DNA of 64,000 bases, taken from NCBI GenBank assembly GCA_963402885.1, contig OY727093.1, positions 8,443,501-8,507,500 of the forward strand, given 5' to 3'. The notes below the pieces were generated by a model. That model made no database searches, was not told the DNA's origin, and was given only the letters and a program-made list of their open reading frames with translations. The position numbers and the translations under genes are program-made. Each line of letters opens with the position of its first letter. Position 1 is the stretch's first letter. The stretch comes from Antedon bifida. Its lineage: Eukaryota > Echinodermata > Crinoidea > Comatulida > Antedonidae. Positions 1 through 12,100 of this stretch are shown piece by piece.

Positions 1-11
1 TCGCACAATGA

Positions 12-125
12 ATTAACATCAGTGGGGTAACGCAGAGGCCTGGCCCCTGGTTTAGCCTTGTGTGTTTTTAGCATTTTTCGACATATTTTAATGCCTTTTT
101 TTCCTCAGGGAAATCAAAAGCTCCT
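12..125 (+). repeat. dispersed repeat, copy 1 (GGGGTAACGCAGAGGCC family)
   Basis: The stretch resembles 20868-21058: both have a 'gtaacgca...ggcccctgg' head followed by 'tttttcgacatattttaatg' and a CTCAGGG/CTCCC tail. This copy is shorter and more diverged. No protein is encoded and the family name is unknown. Confidence 0.6.
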
Positions 126-755
126 TAATAATTAACTCCATCCCTACCCCTCATAAGCAAAACACAATACTGTACTCAGAGTTCCCGATAACCAATGAAT
201 ATTCAGTAAACCCTATATATTTCAACAGCATTCTTTTCTATTTGATTGTGATAATTAACCTACCAAATAACAAAATCAGTTTGTTCTACTTCTATATATA
301 AATTTACCAAAATCAGACAATGACTTACTTATAATCCTTTAAAAAACCTACTCAATTTTAGGAACAATAAGTTTGATTTAAAAGTAGTTTTAGTTGAATG
401 ATTGTCCATTTTCAATCAAAGATATGGTTCATTTAATGGGTCATGGCCTTTTATATTGTATAGGCCTAGTATACAAAATACAGTAAATACAAATACTCCA
501 TTTTTGTATGGTAAAGTATATTAATATGCAGAGGGCGATGCCATAAAGCAGACATTAACTTTGTGGGATTGACGGAAAATGCTATACTTAACATTAATAA
601 TGGGAAGATCAGTGCCCGAGTACAACTGACTCATTCAAATTTGAATGAAAGCAGTCTACCATTAGACCACATGTGCTTTACTTTAAATGGTTGTTCATGG
701 CATTCCCTATAAATAGGCCTATATTAACATTGATATGAAACAGCTAATTTTGCAT
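126..755. other. non-coding, presumed TMEM163 intron or upstream DNA
   Basis: AT-rich DNA with no exon I can support. The exon preceding the TMEM163-like exon at 1351 should encode the central transmembrane segments, but I could not find it between here and 1350, so it is probably to the left of the window. Confidence 0.4.
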
Positions 756-1069
756 TTAAAAGACAAATTGACCGAGGACCATATTTTTACAACGTATTAG
801 GGATGTACATATGAATTCAGAACAATCGCGAGATTAAGGATATCGCCGCACGCGCACGCCATACCGCCGTCGCCGTAATTGCTGTGACGTCACAGGTGCA
901 TCGCAAAATCTACTTAATGAGTTAAGCAAAAGAAACAATAAAAAAATCAACATTTATATTTTTTACGATTTATTTACATAAGTGTGTTTACTAGAAATGT
1001 TCACGATTTGCCAAACTTTGCCAGAAAACTCATGACGTAAATATGGTCCTCGGTCAAGTTGTCCTTTAA
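756..1069. mobile_element. MITE-like element with 29-bp terminal inverted repeats
   Basis: The left end at about 756-785 (TTGACCGAGGACCATATTT core) is the near-perfect reverse complement of the right end at about 1041-1069 (AAATATGGTCCTCGGTCAA). Both ends are bordered by TTTAA-like sequence, so the target duplication may be TTAA. The interior has a short GC-rich patch (838-900) with a TGACGTCA palindrome at about 884. No transposase is present, so this is a non-autonomous element. Confidence 0.75.
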
Positions 1070-1240
1070 CAATTTTTTTTTGTTTTTTTGACCATATTTA
1101 ATGAGGGTGATCCATCCAGCATTTGCTGATCATTGTGAATCATTAGGTTCACAAGACAAACATATACACAAGATGCTCTACATAAACAAAGTCTTATTAC
1201 AAGTCTTTGGGATTGGAGTAATTTTATCCTTGAAAAAAAT

Positions 1241-1316
1241 CCCGACGGGATTTGAACCCAGGACCTTTGGAGTGGTAGCCAAGCATCATAACCACCAAGC
1301 CACAACTCCACTCCAA
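1241..1316 (-). repeat. tRNA-derived SINE head
   Basis: The minus strand reads like a tRNA pseudogene. It has an A box (TGGCTTGGTGG), a B box (GGTTCAAATCC) and an oligo-T run directly after it that could act as a Pol III terminator. The two acceptor-stem halves do not pair, so it is not a functional tRNA. Related heads occur at 17451 and 30510. Confidence 0.65.
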
Positions 1317-1350
1317 TTAGTAACACTGTATTTTGTTGTTGTATTTGTAG

Positions 1351-2329
1351 CACTTCTCATTATATGTGTTAGCAGCAACAAGTGGCGTAATATGTTTGGT
1401 GTTAGCACTGATTAAATTTGTTATTGCAAGTAAACTAGAAAGTCGCAGTTTAAGGACAGATGGTAAGTGATATAAGATTATTTTGTTTTATTTATTATTT
1501 TTACATGAAATAGAGCCTGAACTATTTGAAGTGACTAAACAGAACTTAATAACCAGAAGTTGTTTGTTCCCTAAACCTTTAAATCAGTTTTTTTTTAATT
1601 GTTTTCTTCAACCTTTATATTGTACATTGTGTTTTTGCACATTTTGAACAAATAGCTGTTCATGTTTATGATTTGGAAAAATGTTCACCTAATTTCCAGT
1701 AAACTATCTTCTTCTTTAGGACATGGCAAATATTGAAAATTGGAAACAAATTTAAATGCTAACAGAAAGAAACAGTTACCCCAGGTCTTAGGAAAATCCA
1801 CTCTTTTTTAATGCAGTACAGAATGTTTATATTTCAGCTCTGAGTTCATTAGCTGGTAGTGTACTTGGATTTAGCATTCTACTAAGCACAGAAGTGATAA
1901 AACATAACGATGAAATCTGGTACTTAGATGAGGTTATAGCCATTGCAGTGGGGCTATTTCTTGGTGTATATGGTACACGGTAAATTGTTTACAAATTTTG
2001 TTTAAAAATTATTATATTTATATTTATTTTTATTTTATCCAGCAAAAATTATTAGCAAAAAAAAATCTAAAAGACAAATGAATGCTTAAAAATACTATGT
2101 ATATCAATTAAACATATATGTAATTTCTTTTTTTAAAAAGAGATTCGTCTTTTTGATGATTCAGTGTCAGTTTGTATGAGAAAGAATGTGGCACAGTTTG
2201 AGAAAGAGTTATAATAACTACTTTTTTTTACCTCATAGATTATTAGTGGATATTTTTATGGAATCATCATTTCCAATCAAAATTTGCTGCTGTTGGGAAA
2301 AGCAAAGTGATTCCAGCAATGTCATATGA
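1351..2329 (+). CDS. TMEM163: TMEM163-like zinc transporter, last three exons (5' part missing)
   Basis: Three exons join in frame: 1351-1462, 1838-1979 and 2239-2329 (stop TGA). They encode about 116 C-terminal residues with two hydrophobic segments. The sequence tracks vertebrate TMEM163, a cation-diffusion-facilitator-fold zinc efflux protein of synaptic vesicles, endosomes and plasma membrane. The matches run in order: LKF/SR...TD(A/G)xxSLxG, then (V/M)GFSILLS(T/A)EVxKH...WYLD, then YG(T/V)(R/K)LL(V/I)D. The reading starts in phase 0 at an acceptor, so upstream exons must exist. The protein stops soon after the last helix with a Cys triplet (ICCCWE), where the vertebrate tail differs. That tail could be acylated, but this is inference. 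The family call rests on remembered similarity across all three exons. Confidence 0.85.
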
Positions 2330-4478
2330 AGACGGATCAACTGCCTTTTTTATTTGATAATATATAGACAATTAAACAATAATTGTAAGAAAGATTAATC
2401 CAGGGAGATATCTTCCTGATTAGACTTACATTTGACTAAGCCTTGTTGTGAACAATATGAATGGTGCAATTTAAGTCTTCTAGTCTTCGAAGTGCAACTA
2501 TATGTGTGTAGGCTGATTTAGGACTGTTTGATCCTGCCAATCATTAAAATTGCAGATACCACTTTCCGTTTTGTTGAGAGTTAGTGCCGGTGTAAGACTT
2601 ATGGAATTGACATGCCACAACAATACAGGCAAATAGAAACAGTTCACTATTTATCTCACTCGCAACTTTACAAAAGCCAGTTCAAATCTGTGATATATGC
2701 CTACAATAAGTAGGTTCATGGTCGACTGGGATGTTCAGTCACAGGCTTGTCCTACAAATAAGCTTAAACCTACCAATGCCAAAGCACTTGTGTGGAGCCT
2801 CGTGCTTCCCTTCTACTCACCCATTGCCTTCCATATGTTATTGCCTGGACTTGCCATAAGTCTCTAGTTATATCAGCGAAGAGTCACTCTTCCCTGGTTA
2901 TATTGTCTTTAATGTTGTTATTTTGTGATTTCAACTATTTTTTTCTTATAAATACAGTTGAATATTTTAAAATTTTGACAATCAAGATTGAAGTTTTAAA
3001 ATGGTGATGTATCTGTTTTAATATTCATCCCCATAAAATAGTTATTTATACATTTATTTCTCCATTCACTTGGTTCATCCATGGAGGTATAAATTGTATA
3101 CACAGTATATTTATGCACAGTATATTTATCATTTTGTTCATTTAATATTATATTTCATTTATATTTAATTCAACCAACCAATCTATACATTCCATCTCTA
3201 CCTGTATACATTCAATTACTACCTCTATACATTCACACATTTTATTTTTTCCATTCATCCCTTTTCATTGACATAGTACCCATTCATCTATTGGTTCTTT
3301 ATTCATCTACATTTCACATAGTATAATTAAGGTCATGCATAATGTTATCTAATATTTTTATGCATTTTTTACTGATATTTTTTATTCATTGGAATAGAAT
3401 ATTTTTATATAGATATATATATAAGATACATATATTTTATTATGAAATTTATAATAGTTATTATTACAGTTATGAAATATTTAAATTATGATCTGATTTA
3501 TATAAGCGCTGAAGTGCATGTGGTTGAATAGAAATTATGTTTTCCCTTTTACAGTGGAACTGCAAGGCAGTAGCAACTGAGATCGTGCAGGTGTGTTTTT
3601 AGCATGATCTTGTATAAAGTATTATTTTGTTGTATGAAAAAATATCTTGTGTGTAAGAAAGTAAATGAAATGCAAAATGTGAACTGAAATGTATATTTTC
3701 CTATCTATTCCTTTTTCACTTGTAATCAAATTAAAGAATCTACAGTAGAACCACCTTCTTTGGGACAATCCTAAGCGGACATTTTCCTGTAAAGCAAACA
3801 AGTTTTAACACTACTAACTGCTAAACCATATTCAAGAAACACCTCCAATAAAGGACAATTTAGGTCTTAGTGATTCAACTGTATTGTATCTATTGCAAAA
3901 TATTAAATAAAAAACAAGAAAAAGGCTCCAGAATAAATCAATATGTTATGTTACAGAATAAATTAATTTTGCACAAACCCATATAATTTTGTAATAAAAT
4001 AAAGGTGAAAATGTACTTATGCAATATTTTATTTTCAGCGTGACTATTATTTATTAATTTTTATTTTGACTTATTAATTGTTTTTCTACAAATAAAAGAC
4101 AGTTTTTTGTATATATTTAATTATTGATATATATGACATATGTTGTCATAAAATAAATATTATAAGTACAATAATATTTTAGGTAAATAAGTGATGTACA
4201 TCTATCTCTGAGATGAATAATATTAGCATATTGAATTTAAAAGCATAATTATTGTACTTTTTATATCTGTCATGTAATTGTTTCATATCAATAGCAATAT
4301 CATTTCAGAAGATGGGGATTAAAAAATGGAAAGTAAACGATACATAAAACAACAAAAATGCACTAGTTGCGCGCCATACACAGACTTAGTTGAGCTCCCT
4401 CTCTCTGCTGGCCGGCTGTTATCAAAAACATCGATAATTGTGGTAATATAATTCGTTTATATTATCGAAAATTATAAA
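2330..4478. other. intergenic: TMEM163 3' UTR and LTO1 upstream region
   Basis: AT-rich, with no supported exon. At 3040-3310 there is a degenerate series of CATTCATC/CATTCA blocks. At about 3743-3890 there is a diverged dispersed repeat beginning 'acagtagaaccacctt'. Proximal promoter sequence for LTO1 should lie between 4360 and 4478, where I see no clear TATA box. Confidence 0.5.
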
Positions 4479-7400
4479 ATGACTGAATCTGAAGATAGGA
4501 TAACCGATGATATAGACAGAGCTGATCTATTTGATTCAATTATCTGCGCTGAGGAAAGGTAAAATGATTCATGATTTAGAGTAGGCTTGCTAGCTAGGGA
4601 TTAGGGTCAGACCTATCCTAAAATTTAGGCTAAATTAAGAAGGCCTCCTCCATTGTAAGCACCATCTTGCTTGGTCTGGTTACTTCGTACTTATATCAGT
4701 AAGCCATCTAGCGGTTTACCGGATTTATACCGTAAAACCTCGAAAAGAAGCCCATGGGCTTCTTCTTTTTTTAGTGCTCTTGGGTGGGCTTCTTTTCGAG
4801 ATGGGCTTCTTTTCGAGAGTACTTTTGGAAACTGTAGAAGGGGTGGGGGGGGGGCTTCTTTTCCAAATGAATGCTGTATTTTTGTGAATTTCTACTACAA
4901 TATGACTTTTGAGACATTTTTTCAACCATGAAAAAAAAAAGCAAAAAAAAACACCGTCAAATACAATCATTTCGTTATCATCGTCATAAATGTATGATAA
5001 ACAGGATCATACATATTAATTATTATCATCAGTCTGCATCACAAGTATCTGGCATTATCTACAGTAACGTGTTTGTATTGTTTATTCCTGTTCCTTTGAC
5101 GTTCAGTTAATAAACCTACATTCTTAATACAGTAGTAGTCTATCTCGAAAAGAAGCCCATACTATCTTCCCTGGGCTTCTTTTCGAGATGGGCTTCTTTT
5201 CAAGAGTACTTTTGGAAACTGTAGAGAGGGCTTCTTTTCGAGGTTTAAGCCCATGGGCTTCTTTTCGAGGTTTTACGGTATGTCATCTTTACCACCACTT
5301 CTCGTGAACACTTTTTTAACAATAGTAAGTTGAAAACTTTAAACCTAATCGACTCAGAACATTTTAAACATTATAACATTATTGTTGGTAAATTTGGTTT
5401 ATTTTTTTATGAATAGTGTAACGAAAATCCGTTCTCGGGTTCGTTCCCTTTTGGGTGGAGGGGTCTGCGGTACTGCAGCACACTCGAATGAAACAAACAA
5501 ATCAATTACAATTTTTGGAGTGACCTCCTTTATTCTTCTTTGATTCCAAATTATTGGTAACAACCGATTATAATAATTAATTAGATTAGTTCTGCTATTA
5601 CGCCGGACTTGAAACAACAGCGTAACCACCAGTAATGACGTAACCTCAAATAGTAGCGTAACCACCAACAATGGTGTAACCTCCAACAGCAACGTAACCA
5701 CCAACAATGGCGTAACCTCCAACAGCAACGTAACCACCAACAATGGCGTAACCTCCACAGCAACGTAACCACCAACAATGGCGTAACCTCCACAGCACGT
5801 AACCACCAACAATGTGTAACCTCCACAGCAACGTAACCACCAACAATGTGTAACCTCCACAGCAACGTAACCACCAACGATGTGTAACCTCCACAGCACC
5901 TAACCACCAACAATGTGTAACCTCCACAGCAACGTAACCACCAACAATGTGTAACCTCCACAGCAACGTAACCACCAACAATGGTGTAACCTCCACAGCA
6001 CGTAACCACCAGTAGTCTTAACCACTAGCTAATAGGTGTACCCACCAGCAAAGCAGTATCACAACCACAGGGTGTACCACGGGCTTACTGTATCTCAAGC
6101 AGTAACACAACCAGTAGGTGCAACCTCCGGCTCAGCTATCTCAAATAGTGATACAACCAAGCGGTAGGCTGTACCCTCCGGCTAACTTACTTGCTGTGTC
6201 TTAACTCTCCTTTTATTATTCAGCTCTAATTTTCTCTTTCTTTTCTCTAATCTCTCTACACTTTGTTTTCCAATTTCTCTAATGTCCCTACTTTTTTAAC
6301 ACGTCTTCTCCCTGCTTCTCCGCTTTTCCAGCTCCAATATCTCCCTCCTTTTTAACGCAGCTCGAGGTAACCCTCCATTGCCTTCCTTCTCCAATCCCTC
6401 TCTGCCCTTTTTCTCACGTCCGTTCTCTGCTTCTCCTCCTGCCTAACTCTGCTTCCATCTGCCGCCCTCTATCTTTTTCTTCTACCCCAAAATCATTACA
6501 ATAGTGACATCATTTTTTAATGAAATACATGTCACATGGAAAGAAATAAAAAAAAAAACAATAGGCTATTAATATTATAAATAATTAATTATACTAATAA
6601 TAGTAATACTAGGCTAATACTTAATAGGGAAGGCTTTCTTGATTATTTTGAAGATTTGAAAAAGATGGCTTCTCAGTTGGCAAGAAAGAAGGGAAAGACA
6701 GAGGATTGAAAAATGGTTTTCAAAAGGGAATAGGTTTCGGAAAACAGATCGGAGAAGAGATTGGCTTCTATCATGGGTTTGTCTTGACGTGGAAGAACAT
6801 ATTGGAAAAGAAAGATGAAAGGAACACAAGGTTTAGTCACTACACTGTATATAAATTAATAAATAAAAGTAAAACTCTTGTGACAAAGAAATATTTAAAT
6901 AGATCATGGATTATATATTTTTACCAGAATCATAAGGCCCAAAATATTGTCTGTCAGTGTCAGATATAATACAGTTAGTATATTAAAAGCAAAGATTATT
7001 AGTATAAAAATGATTGGATTGGATATTTTGATTTCCTTCTAAACTTTCTCTTGATAACTATAACAGGATCCAAATATAGTTTGATAAATGCAGTGCTGAT
7101 TTTGCATACAGTCTACATTTTAGTTTATTCTTTTATCACAATTTTTTATCTGATTTTTTAAAATTCTGTTTTGTTGCCAGGAAAATGAAGGCATTTGCCT
7201 CCTTACTTGGTATGTTAGAAGATTTTGACCTTTCGGACCCTTCAGTTGATGATTACATGGTAAAACTGACACAAATCAGATCAAAGTTCAAACAGGTTAG
7301 TACATAATGTATTCAGGTTAAAGGTTAATTCTCCTAGGTATGCCATCCACACATCGACATAGAATCCTAGATTTGAATTGTTTTGAAGCAATTGCTAACC

Positions 7401-7647
7401 AACATTACATTAACAATAAGAATAATTGACTGGTCACTCACAAACCCCTTTCAGTGATCTATTCCCAATGCTCGCATGTAAACAGCGAAGAGATCGGCTG
7501 ATTACAACCCAGTCGCAAATAATGAGAACTGTCAAGCTACTGTATCTCTTGTTTTTTCAGGTTTCCTCTCTTCTAGGAGTTCAAGTACAACATGATGATG
7601 GTGAAGCTCCAGAGAGAAGCAACCCACAACCTTCATTCTCATTTTGA
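4479..7647 (+). CDS. LTO1: LTO1 (ORAOV1) homologue, ABCE1 maturation factor
   Basis: Four exons, 4479-4558, 6654-6830, 7181-7295 and 7561-7647, give a 152-residue protein (human about 137). LTO1 with YAE1 bridges the ribosome-recycling ATPase ABCE1 to the cytosolic iron-sulfur targeting complex. Diagnostic features: the N-terminal LFDSIICAEER block, then an Essential-protein-Yae1 N-terminal type deca-GX3 stretch in exon 2 with Gly every four residues (residues about 32-68), then KMK...L(L/I)GM in exon 3 and SLL.VQ in exon 4. The protein ends FSF, close to the C-terminal [LIM]-[DES]-[WF] tail that client adaptors use to bind the targeting complex; the first position is Phe here. Intron phases 2, 2 and 0 all fit. 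The exon 2 donor is GTTTAG, which is weak. Intron 1 carries an inverted-repeat element and a minisatellite. Confidence 0.9.
4728..5280. mobile_element. inverted-repeat element with TA target site, in LTO1 intron 1
   Basis: The left end TACCGTAAAACCTCGAAAAG is exactly mirrored by the right end ending in GGTTTTACGGTA, giving roughly 34-bp perfect inverted repeats flanked by TA. This suits a Tc1/mariner-type or similar TA target. The 15-mer CTCGAAAAGAAGCCC recurs in both orientations many times inside. A segment of about 55 bp (4785-4840) is repeated at 5172-5227 with little change. No transposase is encoded. Confidence 0.85.
5590..6190. repeat. minisatellite, about 34-36 bp unit
   Basis: About twelve tandem copies of a unit like CAGCAACGTAACCACCAACA plus ATGTGTAACCTCCA run from 5590 to 6010. 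Three to four decayed copies follow to about 6190. Unit length drifts between 33 and 36 bp, so the antisense strand stays open in several frames and gives spurious Trp/Gly/Val-rich reading frames. It lies in LTO1 intron 1. Confidence 0.9.
6190..6480. repeat. pyrimidine-rich tract
   Basis: About 290 bp of almost pure C/T on the plus strand (TCTCC, CTTCTCC and similar blocks), directly after the minisatellite and still inside LTO1 intron 1. No exon is seen. Confidence 0.6.
7427..7545 (+). repeat. dispersed repeat (GACTGGTCACTC family), copy 1
   Basis: Shares an ordered set of blocks with 13632-13790: GACTGGTCACTC, then CAGTGAT, TATTCCC, GCTCG, TAAACAGCGA and CCCAGT. It ends just before the acceptor of the last LTO1 exon. 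Family unknown. Confidence 0.55.
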
Positions 7648-9103
7648 TAGTGTAGTTGAGGTACTCGGACGACATTTTGAACATCAGGCCGATATTTGAA
7701 CTTTGGAAGAAATGTAAACCTTTTATTTTAATATTTTGTTGCTATCTTTTAAAATCAATTATAACATTGAGTTAAAATAGTAAAAGTACAATCATTGCAA
7801 GTAAGTTTTGTTTTAATATTGCTAAATTGTTTTCATCGTTTTTTCGTTTCAGTGTTCTAAATGGTGGAATATAATTAATACCCAGATATTTCAAAAACGA
7901 AAGAAATGGTTTTGCTAGAAGCTGAATTATCACAACACATCTTTCTTCTAGAAATGCTTTTTTCTAATTTTTACTTTCCAACAATTCCTAAAGTAAGTAA
8001 CTTTTGTCAGTCCTCTGATAACCATTATTGGAAATTTCCTAAGCATGACTGTGATCGCGATATCTTGATAATTTATGTAGTTATGAACAAATGCAGTTGT
8101 GTGGTGTTTTCCCGAATGATCATGAAATCAAAACGGTACTGGGTATGATCAACTAGCGTTCTTGTCACCAACTAGCCACTTATTCATAGAAGTACACGTG
8201 TGGTAGTCTATAATTATGTACAGTGACCCGAGACTTTTAGAAGATAGAAGAAATATTTTGTTATGAAAGAGTTGTATGAGTATAAATATGTTTTATGAAA
8301 TCATGTCAAGAGTGTTTATATAGGCCTATATTTTTAATATAACAACAATATTTGTATAATATAAAAGTAAACAAAAAGTATAACAAATGTATAGATATAA
8401 GAAAGAAAAGCAGAGATTATGGAGCGGCTATTCCTGAATATACAATACCAAGTAGTGTAGTTTGAAATTACAAATTTTAGGCAATCTTGTCAAAGGTCAA
8501 GCGCCCATAGCCAGCCATGTTTCGATATTCAATATTAAAATTTTTAAACTGAGGCAAATATAACATTTGTTTATTTTATATTGGTTTTAATTTTAAATTA
8601 ATGTGTAGTAGATTACTTGGCAGTTTCTCTAGGCCTTATCAAATTTATAAATATTATTATCATATTTCATTATTGAAGAGATATTTTATCTCTTTCATCT
8701 GAATTTAATAGTCATTTAATAATTATCTAAATATCAGACATAAAGACATCCGAATCTAATGCATACTCACAGGTGGCTGACAACAACGAGTGCAGATGAG
8801 AGTTTGTTGTGTAGAAGTCAAAACGGACATATTCAATAAAATACATAAAGAAGTTGCTAAAGTAAAATATTTGAAATATAAAGCTCTGTATTTATTTGTC
8901 TTTTTTCATGCTTTTATATAAAGTACTGTACACAGATACTGTGTAGTATAACATGCCAGTTCATTCTCAAGGCAATAATTACCTGTATTTATAAATTGTT
9001 TGTTTACACACGTTCACTTAATAATACACCTTTGAAAATTTATTGCTCAAAAGTACCAGTACTGTACTACTATTTTATGAACGTCTTTTTACTTTATATG
9101 ATG
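7648..9103. other. intergenic between convergent LTO1 and TIGAR
   Basis: 3' UTRs of the two genes and AT-rich spacer. An AATAAA on the minus strand near 8890 could serve TIGAR. I see no further gene; the short open frame at 7906-8148 has no recognisable content. Confidence 0.5.
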
Positions 9104-12100
9104 TCATTTACTGTTTGTTTCTATCTGTACAGAAGAAAACTTGTGTGCCCCCGGTAGATGTTGAATACTATGTACCATAAGACACTCTAACTGTAATACC
9201 TGCCCATCCTCCCCTATATGAACCATAAATTGTGAAACGCCTGTATTAGGACTTGTCCGTAATGCTTTTCCTTTTCCACCAGGAATGATACAGCTTAAAT
9301 CTTCCACAAAATGCCGGATCAGTTCTTTCAACAAAACCCCATGACTAACAATTAGTATGTTTTCTCCATTAGGACTTGTTGCTGCGCTTTTAGTTAAATT
9401 AAAAGGGCTATAATGCTCTCCGTTTTTACCGGGGCTTTCAGGTGAGTCACTGCCATTTTTAGTTCTTTGGTTTGATTCCATCTGTATTTTGGCATCTTGT
9501 TTACTTTGAACATCTTTTTCTCGTTTACCCCAGCATCCTAGACAAGCGCTTGCATCCAATCTGCCACCTAATCCAAGGTATTTTTCTTTCGGACTACCAG
9601 GACTTTTGCTGGCAGTTTTTCCTTTATCAAAATGAGTCCATTTATAGAAACGGCTCTTAGCTCCGTTTCCGTTGCTACCATTAGTCTCTTCAGTTGTCTG
9701 TTTTTCAATTTTTAATAACTGGTGAGTGCTTTGACACAAATTATGGAAGAACTCGGACGCCCTGCTTCGTACCTTAAATAAGAAAGAGAATTATTAACAC
9801 TACATTTGTCTTATTTTACAATTTTATATGTAGTGTGCAATTGCACAAATTTGAAAGGGCATCATTATAGGCAAATATGCATTCTACCTCTGGTAATGAC
9901 TCTCCTCCTTCTGCTGTATAGTCTCTCAACTTTTTTCCTGCTTTCTCAGATGCATCTTTTAACAGACTAAATGATTTTCCTTCCATTTGTCCATAACTCT
10001 TTAAGTACAACAAAACATACATAATTATTTTTCAAAATAAAATATTGTATATCCCAAGTGATCTGCTAAAATAAAAGTACAATTTCTCCATTAGTAACAC
10101 ATTTTCCACCATGCACATACAAGTAGGCATATATGCCACACCCATTGTTTACTATACAGTAGATTCTCCTGATTTCTGTAGGCCTACAGTAGTTAAAAAT
10201 ACTGTATTTCTATTGGGTTAAAGAGAGAGAGACCTAGGCTTGTCATTTGGTCATGGGCAAATACAAGCATATTATTTGAAAGATAAAAATGGTATTTTAC
10301 CCTTTCTCTGAGACGTAAATCTTGTAGAATTTTAAAAGGTTTTACACGGCTGTTTGCCTTGATGATTTCAGCTGTCTACAAATCAAAAATATTTTAATGT
10401 TAAATTTATTTTGAATGTCTGTTTCTGCCATTCAGGCATTGTGATAGGTTGAACTATAACATCATTAGGTCTATTTTTAATTCACTGTTTGAAAGCTCAA
10501 CGATAACTACAGTACAGTATTAGCAATAACTTAAATATTGTAATCGTTGGAATTTACTGCTACACGTCACCGTTTCATTATTCCTACTCCATCTCTCCAC
10601 TTAAATTATTTTATCCTCTGAACTAAATTTAAATTTCACAGTACCTGCATAGCACGTTTGAGGTCACTAACAAAAGCCTTTTTGAAGAGAACATCTCTGA
10701 GGTAAATTCCTGCATGGATTGCTTGGCATTCTCCATCTTCTGACAAAGGTACATCTAATTGGCCTGTAAAATTAAATAATTAGTAATTTACCAAGAAACG
10801 TGTTTGATAGTGTTTATACTGTACTGTCGTAGCTCATTTATGTATATACAGTAGTAGTATTTTGTGTGCTGTTGAGGATATTAGGGCTGTAATTGAATAT
10901 TGGCAATTTGCCTAAAAAATGATTCATAGAAAATCATTTTTCTGTATAATTGTACAGGATAGGAATCTATGTACTATATACTATATACAATATCCACACA
11001 GAGTTATCATTTACCTTTCAAATGCTACTACCAATTTTATTTAGTATTTCAGTAGGATTGTAGAGTATAATTAAGATGGAAACTATAGACTTCATTACTG
11101 TACAGGCTCTGTATAATATGTGGGCTAATTAAGGCCTTATTATTATTTGTAGGTGGAGAAAATATGACATAGTATCACATATTCTGATCTAGGAAATTAA
11201 TTTTGAGGTCCTATCCTCCCAAAGGACTAGCATTGCCATACTAAAGTACAGTAGTATCTTCGCACACAGTTTAGGCTTCGAGCATTTTTAGTCATGTCAT
11301 TGCACTCTATCTTCTCAGTAAAAGAATCCATGTCAAAGGACTTTTCATTTTTTGAAATCTGCCAATTAATGCAAATTTCTTGTTAAAGTTCATTTTAAAC
11401 TTCAGCATTCACTGCATGAACTTCCATCTTGTTGCAACCTGCCAATATTTGGAAGTGAAAATCTGTTACAAGACAGATTTAGGGATCGTTTTGTTGCACC
11501 TTCATTCAAAGAAAAGGTGCCACTGTTTCAAAAGTGTAGCTTCCAAATAAATTATTATTATATTCTTTAGACTACAGTACACAACATATGTAGCGCTATT
11601 CATTACAAAAAATGTGTGCGGCTATAATGTTAATTTTTAAATAATGGCCAATATTTGGCCTGGATATTGTGTTAATTCTGAGGTTTAATGACTAAGTAAC
11701 AGTAGTCACTAGTTAAACTGAGTAATACTGTATTTGTATCATAAAATCGGTAGGGAAATTTCAGTGTGTTGTATGTGTACTCGGTACAATGTTCACCAAA
11801 AACCATACTGTTATTTGTTAAACAATTTATTATACGGACATATAGAGGAGTAGAGAAAAATCATAGTAAAATCTTTTTGAATGAAGATCAAAAAAAGGAC
11901 AGTCATCATCACTCAGCAATTTTCACATTTCCTGCTATGAACACTTAAGTTTCTTAAATCAACAAATCAGATCATTTTCACTTCATTGCAGCAGCTCGGC
12001 CTTAACACGTTTCGTCATGCTTTGGATATCTATCTTCATGTCTAGTCACACTGGCTAGAGGTTTACAGCGAGTTATTCAGCAGTGAGCTATACTACGTCT

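Noticed and set aside
1241-1316. Functional tRNA gene on the minus strand
   Set aside because: The A and B boxes are present, but the 5' and 3' acceptor-stem halves do not pair. It fits a SINE head.
5399-6009. Antisense Trp/Gly/Val-rich protein genes
   Set aside because: They are readings of the minisatellite in different frames and depend only on the repeat unit lacking stops.
7906-8148. Small gene downstream of LTO1
   Set aside because: No homology, no splice or promoter signals; likely 3' UTR or spacer.
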